Source of the DNA: Gemmatimonadaceae bacterium | GTDB taxonomy: Bacteria; Gemmatimonadota; Gemmatimonadetes; Gemmatimonadales; Gemmatimonadaceae | Length of the DNA stretch: 64,000 nucleotides | Assembly (NCBI GenBank): GCA_025934775.1 | Contig: JAICWO010000018.1 | Location: forward strand, 32,626 to 96,625 | Direction: 5' to 3' | Part shown: piece after piece, positions 17,653 to 26,496 of the stretch | Numbering within the stretch: the stretch's first letter is position 1 | Layout of the letters: each line of letters opens with the position of its first letter | The notes under the pieces: model-generated | What the model saw: only the letters and a program-made list of their open reading frames with translations | Databases searched by the model: none | Told to the model about the DNA's origin: nothing | Translations under genes and position numbers: made by a program

Positions 17653-18342
17653 ATGGTCGACTCTCCCGCGCGGCGTCAGCAGAGCGCCGTCCGTCGGCGA
17701 CTCGTCGCCGCGTTCACGGAACGGCTCGGGCTCAAGGCGACGGCGGTGCTCCTCGCCGTCGTGCTCTGGTTCGTGGTGAACGCCAAGGAGCCACAGGTCG
17801 AGATCGTTCCCGTCGAATTCAGTCCGGTGCTCGACAGCTCGCTGGTGCTGCGCGATCCGCCGCCGGTGTTGCACGCACTGGTGGCCGGCTCGCCCAAGGA
17901 GCTGATCAAGCTCAGCTCGAATTTTCCGGTCATCCGCCGGCAGATCACCTCCGACGCGCCGGACACCGTGGTGCTCGATCTCCGGCCGGACGACGTCACG
18001 CTGCCCGAAGGCGTGGATGCGGTCGTGCGCGACGTGCAGCCGCGCAGCGTCACACTCCGCTTCGAGTCCACGTGGTCGCGCAAGGTGCCGGTGCACTCGG
18101 CGCTGACCATCGTTCCGCTGCCGGGGCCGATCGAGACGCGCTTCGACCCGGAGAGCGTGACCGTGAGCGGGCCGCGGCACCTCGTGCTTCGGATCGCGTC
18201 GGTGCGCACGACCAAGACCACGGTGACGTTCCCCGACTCGCTCCCGCACCTCGTCGACATCGACACGACAGGCTTCGTCAACGGTCTGCGCGTGCGACCG
18301 TCGCAGGTGAAGGTGCAGCTCGTGCAGATGCCGAATCCATAA
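17653..18342 (+). CDS. YbbR-domain protein
   Basis: 229 residues with one N-terminal membrane helix (TAVLLAVVLWFVV) followed by an extracytoplasmic region of about two YbbR-like beta-rich repeats. YbbR proteins are often encoded beside the diadenylate cyclase cdaA and regulate it; no cdaA is in this window. The stop TAA shares its last A with the tsaD ATG, so the two are coupled. The start could be shifted a few codons. Confidence 0.75.
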   Translation: MVDSPARRQQSAVRRRLVAAFTERLGLKATAVLLAVVLWFVVNAKEPQVEIVPVEFSPVLDSSLVLRDPPPVLHALVAGSPKELIKLSSNFPVIRRQITSDAPDTVVLDLRPDDVTLPEGVDAVVRDVQPRSVTLRFESTWSRKVPVHSALTIVPLPGPIETRFDPESVTVSGPRHLVLRIASVRTTKTTVTFPDSLPHLVDIDTTGFVNGLRVRPSQVKVQLVQMPNP

Positions 18343-19370
18343 TGCGCGTTCTTGGAATCGAGACGTCGTGCGACGAGACGTCGGCCGCCGTGCTCGACGG
18401 GGCCGGCGACGACGTCTCCCTGCGATCGCTCGTGATCCTGTCGCAGGACGTCCATCGGATCTTCGGCGGCGTGGTACCGGAGATCGCGTCGCGCGCGCAC
18501 CTCACAGCCGTCGTGCCCGTGACCGAGCGCGCGCTCGCCGACGCCGGCGCAGCACCGATCGACGCGGTGGCGGTCACGAACGCGCCCGGGCTCGTGGGAG
18601 CGCTGCTCGTGGGGGTGAGCTACGCCAAGGCGTTCGCCTATGCGCGCGGCGTCCCGGTGATCGGCGTTCACCACATGGAGGGCCACCTGTTCGCGACGGC
18701 GCTCGAGCACCCCGCCGCCGTGCCGCCATTCATCGCGCTGCTGGTCTCGGGCGGGCACACGCTCTTGCTCGACGTGGAGGCCTGGGGCCGGTATCGTTTG
18801 CTCGGGCGTACGCGCGACGATGCGGCGGGCGAGGCGTTCGACAAAGTGGCCAAGCTGCTCGGACTGCCCTATCCGGGCGGACCGCACGTCGAACGGCTGG
18901 CCGCGGCGAACGAGAGCGGGCGCTTTCGTTTCGCGCGCCCGATGCTGCGGCGCGATCAATCGCCAGGTGATTCTGATTTCTACGACGTTTCCTTCAGCGG
19001 GCTCAAGACAGCGGTGCTCAACGCGGTGAAATCGGCGGATGACGCCGAGCGCGGTCCGATCGCGCGCGCCTTTCAGGATTCGCTCATCGACACACTCGTC
19101 GAGAAGACGGCGCGCGCCGTCGCACGCCGGCATCGATCGCGGGTGGTGCTGGGCGGCGGGGTGGCGTGCAACGCGACGCTTGTGGCGGCGATGCGGGAAC
19201 GATTCGCGCCGCGCGGGGTCGAGGTCTTTGCGCCCTCGGCGCGCCTCGCCACCGACAACGCCGCGATGATGGCCCGTGCGGGGCTTTTTCGTCTGGAGCA
19301 GGGCGAGCGCTCGCCGCTCGATCTCAACGCGTTCGCCAGTCAACCAATTCCCGGTCTCGTCAGCGCATGA
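18342..19370 (+). CDS. tsaD: tRNA N6-adenosine threonylcarbamoyltransferase TsaD
   Basis: 342 residues. It transfers threonylcarbamoyl to A37 of ANN-decoding tRNAs together with TsaB, TsaC and TsaE. Diagnostic parts are MRVLGIETSCDETSAAV, the metal-binding HHMEGH, VSGGHT, DDAAGEAFDKVAKLLGLPYPGG and LATDNAAMMA. The ATG overlaps the YbbR stop. The lgt ATG overlaps this gene's stop by 4 nt. Confidence 0.97.
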   Translation: MRVLGIETSCDETSAAVLDGAGDDVSLRSLVILSQDVHRIFGGVVPEIASRAHLTAVVPVTERALADAGAAPIDAVAVTNAPGLVGALLVGVSYAKAFAYARGVPVIGVHHMEGHLFATALEHPAAVPPFIALLVSGGHTLLLDVEAWGRYRLLGRTRDDAAGEAFDKVAKLLGLPYPGGPHVERLAAANESGRFRFARPMLRRDQSPGDSDFYDVSFSGLKTAVLNAVKSADDAERGPIARAFQDSLIDTLVEKTARAVARRHRSRVVLGGGVACNATLVAAMRERFAPRGVEVFAPSARLATDNAAMMARAGLFRLEQGERSPLDLNAFASQPIPGLVSA

Positions 19371-20233
19371 CGCTCGCCTCACCAATCATCCATCATCCGT
19401 TCGAGATCAACCTCGGCGGATTCAAGCTCACCGGGTTCGGCATCGCGGTGCTCCTCGCGTTCCTGATCGCGCAGGTGATCTGCGAGCGAGAGTTGGCGCG
19501 GCGCGGCCACGACACCGAAGCGGCCGCCGTGGCCGACGTGCTGTTCGCGGCGCTGCTCGGCACGATGATCGGCGCCAAGCTGTACTACGTGGTGGTGATC
19601 ACGCACAACATCGCCGATCTCTGGAGCCGCGGCGGCTTCGTGTTCTGGGGCGGTTTCATTGGTTCCGTGCTGCTCTGCGGCGCGACGATCCGATACAAGA
19701 AACTGTCATTCGTGCGCTTCGCCGACGTCGCGGGCATCGCGATCGCGGCGGGCTACTCGATTGGACGCACGGGCTGTTGGGCGGTGGGCGACGACTACGG
19801 CCGCCAGTACAGCGGGTTTCTCTCAGTCGCGTTCCCCAACGGCGCACCGCCGTCGACGGTGCTCGAGATGGAGCGCACCTTTCACATGACGAATTTCCCG
19901 CCTGGGATCGACCTCAACACGGTCGTCTCCGTCTATCCGACCCAGCTGTTTGAGGTGTTGCTCGGGTTCATCATGTTCCTCATCCTGTGGCGCATGCGCG
20001 ATCACGCGCACGCCGAGGGCTGGCTGTTCGGCGTCTACTGCGTGCTCGCCGGGGTTGAGCGTTTCATCATCGAGTTCTTCCGCGCCAAGGACGACCGCTT
20101 CGCGTGGACGGGCGGCTTGAGCATGGCGCAGATCATCGCGGTCGGTGTAGCGATCGCCGGGGTGGCGATCATGATGGCCCGCAGTCAAACGGGCGAAGGC
20201 CGGCCGGGGATACGCGCGGCGGCTCCGGCCTGA
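19367..20233 (+). CDS. lgt: Prolipoprotein diacylglyceryl transferase
   Basis: 288 residues, multi-spanning inner-membrane enzyme that attaches diacylglyceryl to the lipobox Cys of preprolipoproteins. The Lgt signature IGRTGCWAVGDDYGR is present, with FVFWGGFIGSV, VYPTQLFEVLLG, and GVERFIIEFFRAKDDR. It probably acts on the lipoproteins encoded elsewhere in this window. It ends the long tgt operon and converges with the FTR1 gene, 9 nt away. Confidence 0.93.
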   Translation: MTLASPIIHHPFEINLGGFKLTGFGIAVLLAFLIAQVICERELARRGHDTEAAAVADVLFAALLGTMIGAKLYYVVVITHNIADLWSRGGFVFWGGFIGSVLLCGATIRYKKLSFVRFADVAGIAIAAGYSIGRTGCWAVGDDYGRQYSGFLSVAFPNGAPPSTVLEMERTFHMTNFPPGIDLNTVVSVYPTQLFEVLLGFIMFLILWRMRDHAHAEGWLFGVYCVLAGVERFIIEFFRAKDDRFAWTGGLSMAQIIAVGVAIAGVAIMMARSQTGEGRPGIRAAAPA

Positions 20234-20242
20234 CGGCCGGGT

Positions 20243-22426
20243 TCAGCCCTTCGGCTGCTCGATCGCAGTCTCGACGGCCTGGAGCCGCGCCGCGAGGCGC
20301 GCGTTCTCGGCGCGCAGTGCGGCGATCTCCGCGCTCACCACATCAGCGGACGGCGCCGACGCGGCTGACACGGTCGGCAGCGTCACCGAGCGCTTGGGCC
20401 AGAACGTCTTCATCACGGCGAAGACGAGGAGCCCGAGCAGGAGCATCTGCGCGAGCACGGTCTGCCACGTGGGATAGATGCCGAGCGCGTCGACGGTCGG
20501 GAAGCCTGGGATCAAGCTGATCGGCATCGCGTTTCCTTCCTGCAGCTCGCGGACGCCCTTCCCCATGAAGACGAAGGCCATGTAATACAGCAGAATGCTC
20601 GTCACGCTGAAGAACGGCCGCAGCGGAATCTTCACGCCGAACTTGTAGAACAGCGTGAAGATGATCGCGAGCCCGACGAAGCCGGCGACGATGCCGAGGC
20701 TGATCGGCAGCACGACGTGCGCGCCTTCGTTGAACAGCGCCTGGTAGAAGAGCGCCGTCTCCGCGCCTTCGCGGTACACGGCGAGGAACGCGACGAACGC
20801 GAGCGCGTTGCCGCCGCCGTGGTCCAGCGCATTGTTCACCTTCTCGCGAATGAACTGCTGCCATTTGGCCGCTTCCACGCGCGAGATGAGCCAGTAGCTC
20901 ACCGAGAAGAGCACGGCCACGGCGATGAGGAGCGTGACGCCTTCGATGATCTCCTGGCTCGCCGGAATCGCGGTCAGCACCGTGCGCAGCACCACGGCGG
21001 TGAGACCGCTCGCCAGCAAGCCGAGCACGATCCCCATCCAGATCGAGCGCAGGCGCTCCCGGTGGCCCGTCTTGAGCAGGAACGCCACGACGGCCCCGAT
21101 GACGAGGATCGCCTCGAAGCCTTCGCGAAGGATAATGAGTAAACTCTGAAGGAATGCCTCCGAGCCGCTTCCCGCGGGGCGCGTGAGATCGACGACGTTC
21201 TGCATGTTCGCCTCGATCGCGTCGCGCGCCCGCTCGGCGCCGTGCAGGTCGTTCGACTTCACGGCCCCCTTGAAGTCCGCGAACAGCCGCTCCATCGACG
21301 ACACCACGCCCGGATTGCGAGCGCGTGCCGGCGACTCGATCGGCTCGAATGCGATGTAGGCGTCGAACGCGCGATCGCCCGCGTCGGTCATGCGGCCGTT
21401 GCGCGCCGCGGTGAGCGACTGCTCGAGGAGCGACAGCGCGAGCCGCGCCGCCGCGTCGGCCGAGCCGTCGTTCGCCGCCACCGTCGAGGTCCCACCGCTC
21501 TCCGAAAGATTTCGAAGATACGCGACGACGCTCTGCACCTGGTCCGGCGAGAGCTGACGCGCCGGCGGCATCGGAGTGCCCGGCGTGCCGTTCGCGATCA
21601 TCGCCGCGAGCGCCGAATCGCTCCTCTCCGCCTGCCAGGCGAACGAGCCCACCTCGGGCGGCAGCTTGCTCAACGAACGCGCGATCGCGCCGTCGCTCAG
21701 TCCCGCCGCGCCATGGCATTCCAGACAGTTCTGCGTGTACAACCCCTCGCCCTCGGCCACCTGCGCCGGCGTCCGCCGCAGCGACTCGAGGTACGCGACC
21801 ACGTCCCACCGCTGCTCCGCGGTGAGCTTCGACGACCACGCCGGCATCGCCGTGCCGGTGACGCCGACGGAGATCTTCCGAAACATCATCGCGGGCGTGA
21901 CCGCGTTCATCGTTTGCTCATCGCCCAGCGCCGGCGGCTTGGGATTGATGTTGACCGCCGCCGGTCCATCACCGCGGCCGAGCATGCCGTGGCAGCTCGC
22001 GCAGTTCGCCTCGAACAACTTTCTCCCTTGCGCGAGGTCGAGCGCTTTGGTCGGGAGCTCGAGCGCGGCGCCGCTCCCGAGCGCCGCCGCGAATCGCTGC
22101 GCGAGCGGTGTCAGCGCGGACGGCGGCTTCTTCGCGTTGACCGCCGCGATGATCGAATCGAGAATCGCGCGCGCGGCCGGCCCACGGTCGCCGGGAAGGC
22201 GCAGCGCGGCATCGCGCGCGTCCTGTAGGAAGCCTACCGCTTCGCCGTATTCGTCGTTCGAGGTGAGGCGACCCTGGGCATCGATGCCCTTTCCGTATTC
22301 CTCGACGGCCACGCTCACGATGCTGGCGACGCGCTGGACCGGGTTCTCCTGCGCCTGCATCCGGGCGGGCATTCCCGCGAGCAGGGTCACCACGGCGGCC
22401 ATGCCGAGCTTGGTGCTGATTCTCAT
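20243..22426 (-). CDS. FTR1-family iron permease fused to two cytochrome c domains
   Basis: 727 residues. A signal peptide (to about MQAQ, residue 26) leads into a periplasmic half with two haem-binding motifs, CASCH (Cys142, Cys145, His146) and CLECH (Cys234, Cys237, His238), each followed by a Met-rich region of class I cytochrome c type. After a linker of about 130 residues come seven predicted membrane helices of the FTR1/EfeU family with the two iron-binding REGFE (434-438) and REGAE (552-556) motifs. A C-terminal coiled coil (VSAEIAALRAENARLAARL) closes the protein. The fusion suggests that iron oxidation or reduction is coupled to import. No EfeO or EfeB gene is adjacent. TATATT lies 9 nt before the ATG. 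Confidence 0.92.
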   Translation of the reverse strand: MRISTKLGMAAVVTLLAGMPARMQAQENPVQRVASIVSVAVEEYGKGIDAQGRLTSNDEYGEAVGFLQDARDAALRLPGDRGPAARAILDSIIAAVNAKKPPSALTPLAQRFAAALGSGAALELPTKALDLAQGRKLFEANCASCHGMLGRGDGPAAVNINPKPPALGDEQTMNAVTPAMMFRKISVGVTGTAMPAWSSKLTAEQRWDVVAYLESLRRTPAQVAEGEGLYTQNCLECHGAAGLSDGAIARSLSKLPPEVGSFAWQAERSDSALAAMIANGTPGTPMPPARQLSPDQVQSVVAYLRNLSESGGTSTVAANDGSADAAARLALSLLEQSLTAARNGRMTDAGDRAFDAYIAFEPIESPARARNPGVVSSMERLFADFKGAVKSNDLHGAERARDAIEANMQNVVDLTRPAGSGSEAFLQSLLIILREGFEAILVIGAVVAFLLKTGHRERLRSIWMGIVLGLLASGLTAVVLRTVLTAIPASQEIIEGVTLLIAVAVLFSVSYWLISRVEAAKWQQFIREKVNNALDHGGGNALAFVAFLAVYREGAETALFYQALFNEGAHVVLPISLGIVAGFVGLAIIFTLFYKFGVKIPLRPFFSVTSILLYYMAFVFMGKGVRELQEGNAMPISLIPGFPTVDALGIYPTWQTVLAQMLLLGLLVFAVMKTFWPKRSVTLPTVSAASAPSADVVSAEIAALRAENARLAARLQAVETAIEQPKG

Positions 22427-22435
22427 TGCCGAGGG

Positions 22436-22441
22436 AATATA
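22436..22441 (-). promoter_or_regulatory. Putative -10 box for the FTR1 gene
   Basis: On the minus strand TATATT (part of GATATATTCCC) ends 9 nt before the FTR1 ATG, with no Shine-Dalgarno sequence in between. It lies in the 58-nt gap after acpS. Confidence 0.4.
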
Positions 22442-22484
22442 TCGGGATTGATCATGACGGTATAGCCGGTGAATTCCTCACGGC

Positions 22485-22865
22485 TCAGCGCTCGATGATC
22501 ACCACGGCCACCGCCGTCGCCGCACTGTGGGTGAGCGAGACGTGCGTCGATGTTCCACCGATCTCCGCGAACCGGCTCGCCGCGCGACCATGGAGGCGCA
22601 GCTCGGGCGAGCCATCGGTGCGCGAGATGACTTCGACATCGCGCCAGCCGATGCCACGCGCCAGCTCATTCCCCGAGAGCGCCTTGAACGCTGCTTCTTT
22701 CGCGGCGAGGCGGACGGCGAGATGCTGCACCGGCTTGCGCTTCGATTGGATGTACGCGAGCTCGTCGCCCGTGAACAGGCGATCGAGCATTCGCGAACCT
22801 TTGTCGGCGTACATTCGTTCCACACGGTCGATGTCGACGGCGTCCACACCGAGGCCGACGATCAT
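22485..22865 (-). CDS. acpS: Holo-[acyl-carrier-protein] synthase
   Basis: 126 residues. It adds phosphopantetheine to acyl carrier protein. The N-terminal GLGVDAVDIDRVERM (Asp8 metal ligand) and LAVRLAAKEAAFKAL (Glu metal ligand and Lys) are typical, as is the C-terminal THVSLTHSAATAVA. ATG 22865 overlaps the stop of the upstream unknown gene by 4 nt. It is the last gene of a four-gene overlapping operon (EamA, HAD, unknown, acpS). Confidence 0.95.
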   Translation of the reverse strand: MIVGLGVDAVDIDRVERMYADKGSRMLDRLFTGDELAYIQSKRKPVQHLAVRLAAKEAAFKALSGNELARGIGWRDVEVISRTDGSPELRLHGRAASRFAEIGGTSTHVSLTHSAATAVAVVIIER

Positions 22866-23602
22866 CGCGTCACGGAGCCGCGCTCGAGCGCCGCATCGAG
22901 CGCGACCCAGGTTCGGTCGGCTGCCTCGAAGATCGCGCGAAGCTGATCGGACCATTCGCGCCAGGCGCGCAGATCGTCGACTGCGGCGCGCGCGCTGTCA
23001 GCGAGTCGCGCGAGCTCGACGAACGCATCGCGCAGCGGTTCGGCCGCGTCGTGCAACTCCGCGTGCAGTGCGCGACGTGCCGGCGCGTTCGCGCCAAAGC
23101 GCGCCGCCGCGAACGCGGCGAGCGTCGCGTCGATCTCCGACGAGAGCTTGGACGCGTCGAACGCGTCGAGGGCGGCGAGTGGCGCACGCGCGCCGTCGGC
23201 GGTGCGCCGCGCAGCGAGCAATGGCGCGAAGAACCGCTGCTGCTCGCTCGCGCCGGTCTCGCGGACGCCTCGGCTGCCGCGGCGGGAGCCGAACGCCCTC
23301 AGCGTGCGCGTGAGCTCGGGGATGGTGCAGCAGCGGAGGAGCAGCTCGCTGCGAATCGCGGCGGCGGTCTCACTCGACAGCTCGATCTGCGTGCCATCGC
23401 GCAAGCGCATTTCGACGTGCGCGCGATCGTCGCGAACCGCATCGATGGACGCGAACGGCACGCGCACCGGCTGATCGTCGGCGGCGCCGAGGATCATCAC
23501 GAGTGCCTCGTCGTCGAAGACGATGGTTGCCGCGCCGAGGTCGGTTCGCCCGATGCGCGCGGCGGACATCTGATGCGGAGAGTGTACGCGCTCGATCATC
23601 AT
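22862..23602 (-). CDS. Unknown protein, possible PH-like N-terminus and helical C-terminus
   Basis: 246 residues, not recognised. Residues about 1-95 alternate short hydrophobic strands with a final helix (ATIVFDDEALVMIL, ASIDAVRDD, VEMRLRDGTQIEL), which could be a bacterial PH-like fold. Residues about 100-245 are Ala-rich and strongly helical with many Arg/Asp/Glu, probably a helical bundle. There is no signal or membrane segment. GTG 23605 or ATG 23602 are both possible starts, each overlapping the stop of the HAD gene; ATG is used. Its 4-nt overlaps with both neighbours link it to acpS and to the HAD phosphatase, but no function can be assigned. Confidence 0.6.
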   Translation of the reverse strand: MMIERVHSPHQMSAARIGRTDLGAATIVFDDEALVMILGAADDQPVRVPFASIDAVRDDRAHVEMRLRDGTQIELSSETAAAIRSELLLRCCTIPELTRTLRAFGSRRGSRGVRETGASEQQRFFAPLLAARRTADGARAPLAALDAFDASKLSSEIDATLAAFAAARFGANAPARRALHAELHDAAEPLRDAFVELARLADSARAAVDDLRAWREWSDQLRAIFEAADRTWVALDAALERGSVTR

Positions 23603-24318
23603 CACGAATGTACGTCCGGTGTCACGTCCGCGAACAGGATCACGTCGACGACGGCGTTCGTGTCGGACAGATCCTCGAACGCCGCGAAGGCACCGTGCGC
23701 GCGCAGATCGTCCACCGAATAGTGGCCGGTCGCGACGCCGATTGGCCGCGCGCCGACGGCGCGTCCGCACGTCATATCGGCGGGCGTATCCCCGATCACG
23801 ACGATGTCGTGACCGCGCACGTCGAGGCCGAGCTCCTCGCGCGCGCGCCGCTGCGCCACAACCGGCAGCTCGGCGCGGGTTTCGTGATCGGAGCCGTACG
23901 CGCCCACGAGGAATCGATCCGGATTTATGCCGGCCGCCACGAGCTTGGCACGCGCGCCAGCGAGCAGATTGCCGGTGAGCAGACCGAGCGCCACGTCCGC
24001 GCGCGCGTCGAGCGAGTCGAGCAGTGCTGGGACGCCCGGCATGACCCGAATCCCCTCTGGCGACGCACGGAGCTCCTCGTCGAGGTAGTCGACGTAACGG
24101 TCGAGCAGGTGATCCATGCGACCATCGATGTGATCGTCGCGATGTCCGGCCAGGCGCATCAGCTCGCGAACGATCTGCGGATCGGTCTTTCCGTCAAAGC
24201 GGTGATCGGTCGGGCCGGTGGTGCCGAAGACTTCGATCAGCGCGCGGTGAATCGCCCGCCGGCCGGCGCCGTCGGTGAGCAGGATCGTACCGTCAATGTC
24301 GAACAGGACGAGCTTCAC
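23602..24318 (-). CDS. HAD-family phosphatase, phosphoglycolate-phosphatase-like
   Basis: 238 residues. HAD motif I is VLFDIDGTIL with both Asp residues; motif II LLTGN; a Lys follows in the C-terminal half of the core; motif IV IVVIGDTPADMTCG. An alpha-helical C1-type cap occupies about residues 15-90. Substrate is unknown; it resembles phosphoglycolate phosphatases, and a glycolate oxidase operon exists 30 kb away, so 2-phosphoglycolate is one plausible substrate. GTG 24318 overlaps the EamA stop. Confidence 0.82.
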   Translation of the reverse strand: MKLVLFDIDGTILLTDGAGRRAIHRALIEVFGTTGPTDHRFDGKTDPQIVRELMRLAGHRDDHIDGRMDHLLDRYVDYLDEELRASPEGIRVMPGVPALLDSLDARADVALGLLTGNLLAGARAKLVAAGINPDRFLVGAYGSDHETRAELPVVAQRRAREELGLDVRGHDIVVIGDTPADMTCGRAVGARPIGVATGHYSVDDLRAHGAFAAFEDLSDTNAVVDVILFADVTPDVHS

Positions 24319-25244
24319 TGGCGCGTCAGCACGAGGCCGCCGAGAATGCCCGCGGCGCCGACGCCCTGCCAGATCGTGGGGACCTCGCCGAGGAGTGGCC
24401 ACGCGACGAGCACCGCGATGATCGGCTGCAAGTTGGAGTACATCGCAGAGCGCGTCGGGCCGATCACGCGAATGCCTCGATACCAGAACAGGTACGCGAC
24501 CACGAGCGAGAAGATGCCGCTGTACAGAATCGCGCTCCAGCCAAGGATCGGCATCGTCGACCACGACGTCCTCGCGATGGAGGGCCACGCGACGATGAAC
24601 AGCGGCACCGCGCCGCCGATCATCGTGAGCGCGGAAAGCTGCATGCCGGAGACGCGCTCGGTGTACGGCTTGAGCATTACTGAATAGACCGCCCAGCACG
24701 CCGAGCCCGCGAGCACGAGGAAATCGCCGGTGACCGACGGACTGCTCGGACCTCCGCCCGCCCCGGTCTGCGTCGTTCCGAGCACGACGAACGCGATGCC
24801 GATCGCCGAGAGCACGATCCCGAGCACGCCGCGCCGGTGCATGCGATCCACGCCGCGGATGCGGCTCACGATCGCGATGAGCGCGGGCGACGCGGCGACG
24901 ACGAGCGCCGCGTCACTGGCGCGTGTGCGCGCGATGCCCTCGACGAACAGATATTGATAAATGCCGTTGCCGAGCACGCCGAGCGCGAGCAATGCCATCG
25001 CGTCGCGCGGACGCGGCAGGTTCTTGCCGGCGAGCACGATGCCGGCGAGGACGACCGCCGCGAGCATCGTGCGGACGCCGTTGTACGCGAGCGGCTCGAT
25101 GAGATTCGTCCCGAACTTCACGACACTGTAATTCGCGCCCCAGATGACGGCCATCAGGACGAGCAAAGCGTCAGTGAGCCAAACGCCCGGCCGCGTGGAA
25201 CTCGCGTGGCCGGGCGTGACCGCATCGCCTACAGTCGAACCCAT
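24315..25244 (-). CDS. EamA/DMT-family transporter
   Basis: 309 residues with about ten hydrophobic helices forming two EamA repeats, each of five. Repeat 1 begins with LTDALLVLMAVIWGANYSVVK and repeat 2 with FLVLAGSACWAVYSVMLKPY. Substrates in this family range from amino acids to nucleotides or drugs and cannot be predicted. First gene of the minus-strand operon ending with acpS. TACTTT lies 6 nt before the ATG. Confidence 0.88.
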   Translation of the reverse strand: MGSTVGDAVTPGHASSTRPGVWLTDALLVLMAVIWGANYSVVKFGTNLIEPLAYNGVRTMLAAVVLAGIVLAGKNLPRPRDAMALLALGVLGNGIYQYLFVEGIARTRASDAALVVAASPALIAIVSRIRGVDRMHRRGVLGIVLSAIGIAFVVLGTTQTGAGGGPSSPSVTGDFLVLAGSACWAVYSVMLKPYTERVSGMQLSALTMIGGAVPLFIVAWPSIARTSWSTMPILGWSAILYSGIFSLVVAYLFWYRGIRVIGPTRSAMYSNLQPIIAVLVAWPLLGEVPTIWQGVGAAGILGGLVLTRQ

Positions 25245-25250
25245 GATGGA

Positions 25251-25284
25251 AAAGTAGACGGCCGGCCGTGAACCTGTCTATGTT
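25251..25284. promoter_or_regulatory. Divergent promoter pair for the EamA and DUF6941 genes
   Basis: The 45-nt divergent spacer has TACTTT on the minus strand (25251-25256), 6 nt before the EamA ATG, and TATGTT on the plus strand (25279-25284), 5 nt before the other ATG. Neither start has a Shine-Dalgarno sequence. Both could be -10 boxes for near-leaderless mRNAs. Confidence 0.4.
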
Positions 25285-25289
25285 GCGTC

Positions 25290-25709
25290 ATGCACGTGGC
25301 CTTTGCGCTCTTCGCCGACGCGGCGAATCTCTCGCAGGAAGGAAAGCTCAACATCCTGGGCGTCTTCGACGCGCTTCAGGTAGCCGCGCTGCCCGCGGTG
25401 CATCCGCGCGCGCATCTCGTCGTGCATCTCAAGGGCACGCACACCGACATCGGCGCGCACACGGTGGCGTTTCGCTGGCTGAGCCCAAGCGGCCAGGAGC
25501 TGTGGAACAGCTCCGGAGACCTGAACGTTGGCGCTCCGCCTCCGGGAGTGGCCGAGATGGACCTGCCGCTCATCGCGCAGCTCGACCTACCGATGGACGC
25601 CGCCGGCGCCTACATGATGTCGATCGGCATCGACGGCGAGCACACGATCGACGTGCCGCTGCAGGTGCGCACCGCCGCACAGATGGTTCCGAACGGAATC
25701 CTGAGCTGA
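25290..25709 (+). CDS. DUF6941-like small protein
   Basis: 139 residues. The N-terminus (VAFALFADAANLSQEGKLNILGVFD) and the order of strands match proteins annotated as DUF6941, which are of unknown function. The composition is beta-rich with no signal sequence or membrane helix. It is the only plus-strand gene in a 17-kb minus-strand stretch, sitting alone between EamA and the NlpC gene. Convergent with NlpC, whose stop is 4 nt away. Confidence 0.75.
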   Translation: MHVAFALFADAANLSQEGKLNILGVFDALQVAALPAVHPRAHLVVHLKGTHTDIGAHTVAFRWLSPSGQELWNSSGDLNVGAPPPGVAEMDLPLIAQLDLPMDAAGAYMMSIGIDGEHTIDVPLQVRTAAQMVPNGILS

Positions 25710-25713
25710 CCCG

Positions 25714-26496
25714 CTACAACATCCGTCGAGCGAAGAGGAACCGCTCGCGGAGCTTGTCGACGTACGGATCCGCGCGATTGTCGAGCCGCTCGATCGCGTA
25801 GCCGCCGCGGCCAAGCGCGAGGTGCACCATCCGCCGCTCGCCCAGCGCGATGCCGACGTGCGTCACGCGCTGGTCCGCGCGATCGGAGAAGAACAGGAGA
25901 TCTGCCGTCGCCAGCTCGCCGACGTCGCGACCGGCATCCGTTCCGAGCTCCGCCTGCTGCCAGGCATCGCGCGGAAGCTGCGTGCCGTGCAGCGCGAACA
26001 CGCTCTGCACGAGTCCCGAGCAGTCGGCGCCCCACGGCGTCACCCCGCCCCATAGGTACGCGGTGCCCGCGAAGTAATCCTGCGCGCTTCGCGTGATCGC
26101 CACGGGATCGAGCGGAAAGCGATCGGAGAGCTCCGTCGCCTCCACCGTTTCCCCCATCTTCACGACTTCGTCGGGGGCGAGCACGGCGCGGAGCGGGAGC
26201 GCGCGCCGATCGCCGGCACCGGTTCGCGTGACACAGCCGAGCGAGATGCGTGTCGCCTGGCGGCTCTGGCGAGACGAGAGCTCCGGCGCGCGTGCGAGAA
26301 AGCCGGTGTGCATCCAGCCGTCGTAGCCGTCGGCGCCGCGCGCGCGCACCCACTCGCCTTCCTCCTCCAGCGCGTCGACGCGATGACCGCCGATCTGCTG
26401 CGAGATCATCTGGCTCGCGACGCGTGGTTCGGCGTGCATCGGCGCGATGGGCGACCGCACCGTCGCCTCGTACAAGACCCTTTCGTCCGGGATCAC
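25714..26496 (-). CDS. SH3b-NlpC/P60 peptidoglycan hydrolase
   Basis: 260 residues. Residues about 10-70 form a bacterial SH3-like domain (GEWVRARGADGYDGWMHTGFL), and a second one may lie at 75-125. Residues about 135-250 are an NlpC/P60 domain with catalytic Cys in WGADCSGLVQS, His in VTHVGIAL and a third polar residue in MVHLALGRGG. The layout resembles gamma-D-glutamyl-L-diamino acid endopeptidases of the YkfC type, which recycle murein peptides. No signal peptide is seen, consistent with a cytoplasmic location as for YkfC. GTG 26496 overlaps the stop of the CxxC mini-protein. Confidence 0.87.
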   Translation of the reverse strand: MIPDERVLYEATVRSPIAPMHAEPRVASQMISQQIGGHRVDALEEEGEWVRARGADGYDGWMHTGFLARAPELSSRQSRQATRISLGCVTRTGAGDRRALPLRAVLAPDEVVKMGETVEATELSDRFPLDPVAITRSAQDYFAGTAYLWGGVTPWGADCSGLVQSVFALHGTQLPRDAWQQAELGTDAGRDVGELATADLLFFSDRADQRVTHVGIALGERRMVHLALGRGGYAIERLDNRADPYVDKLRERFLFARRML

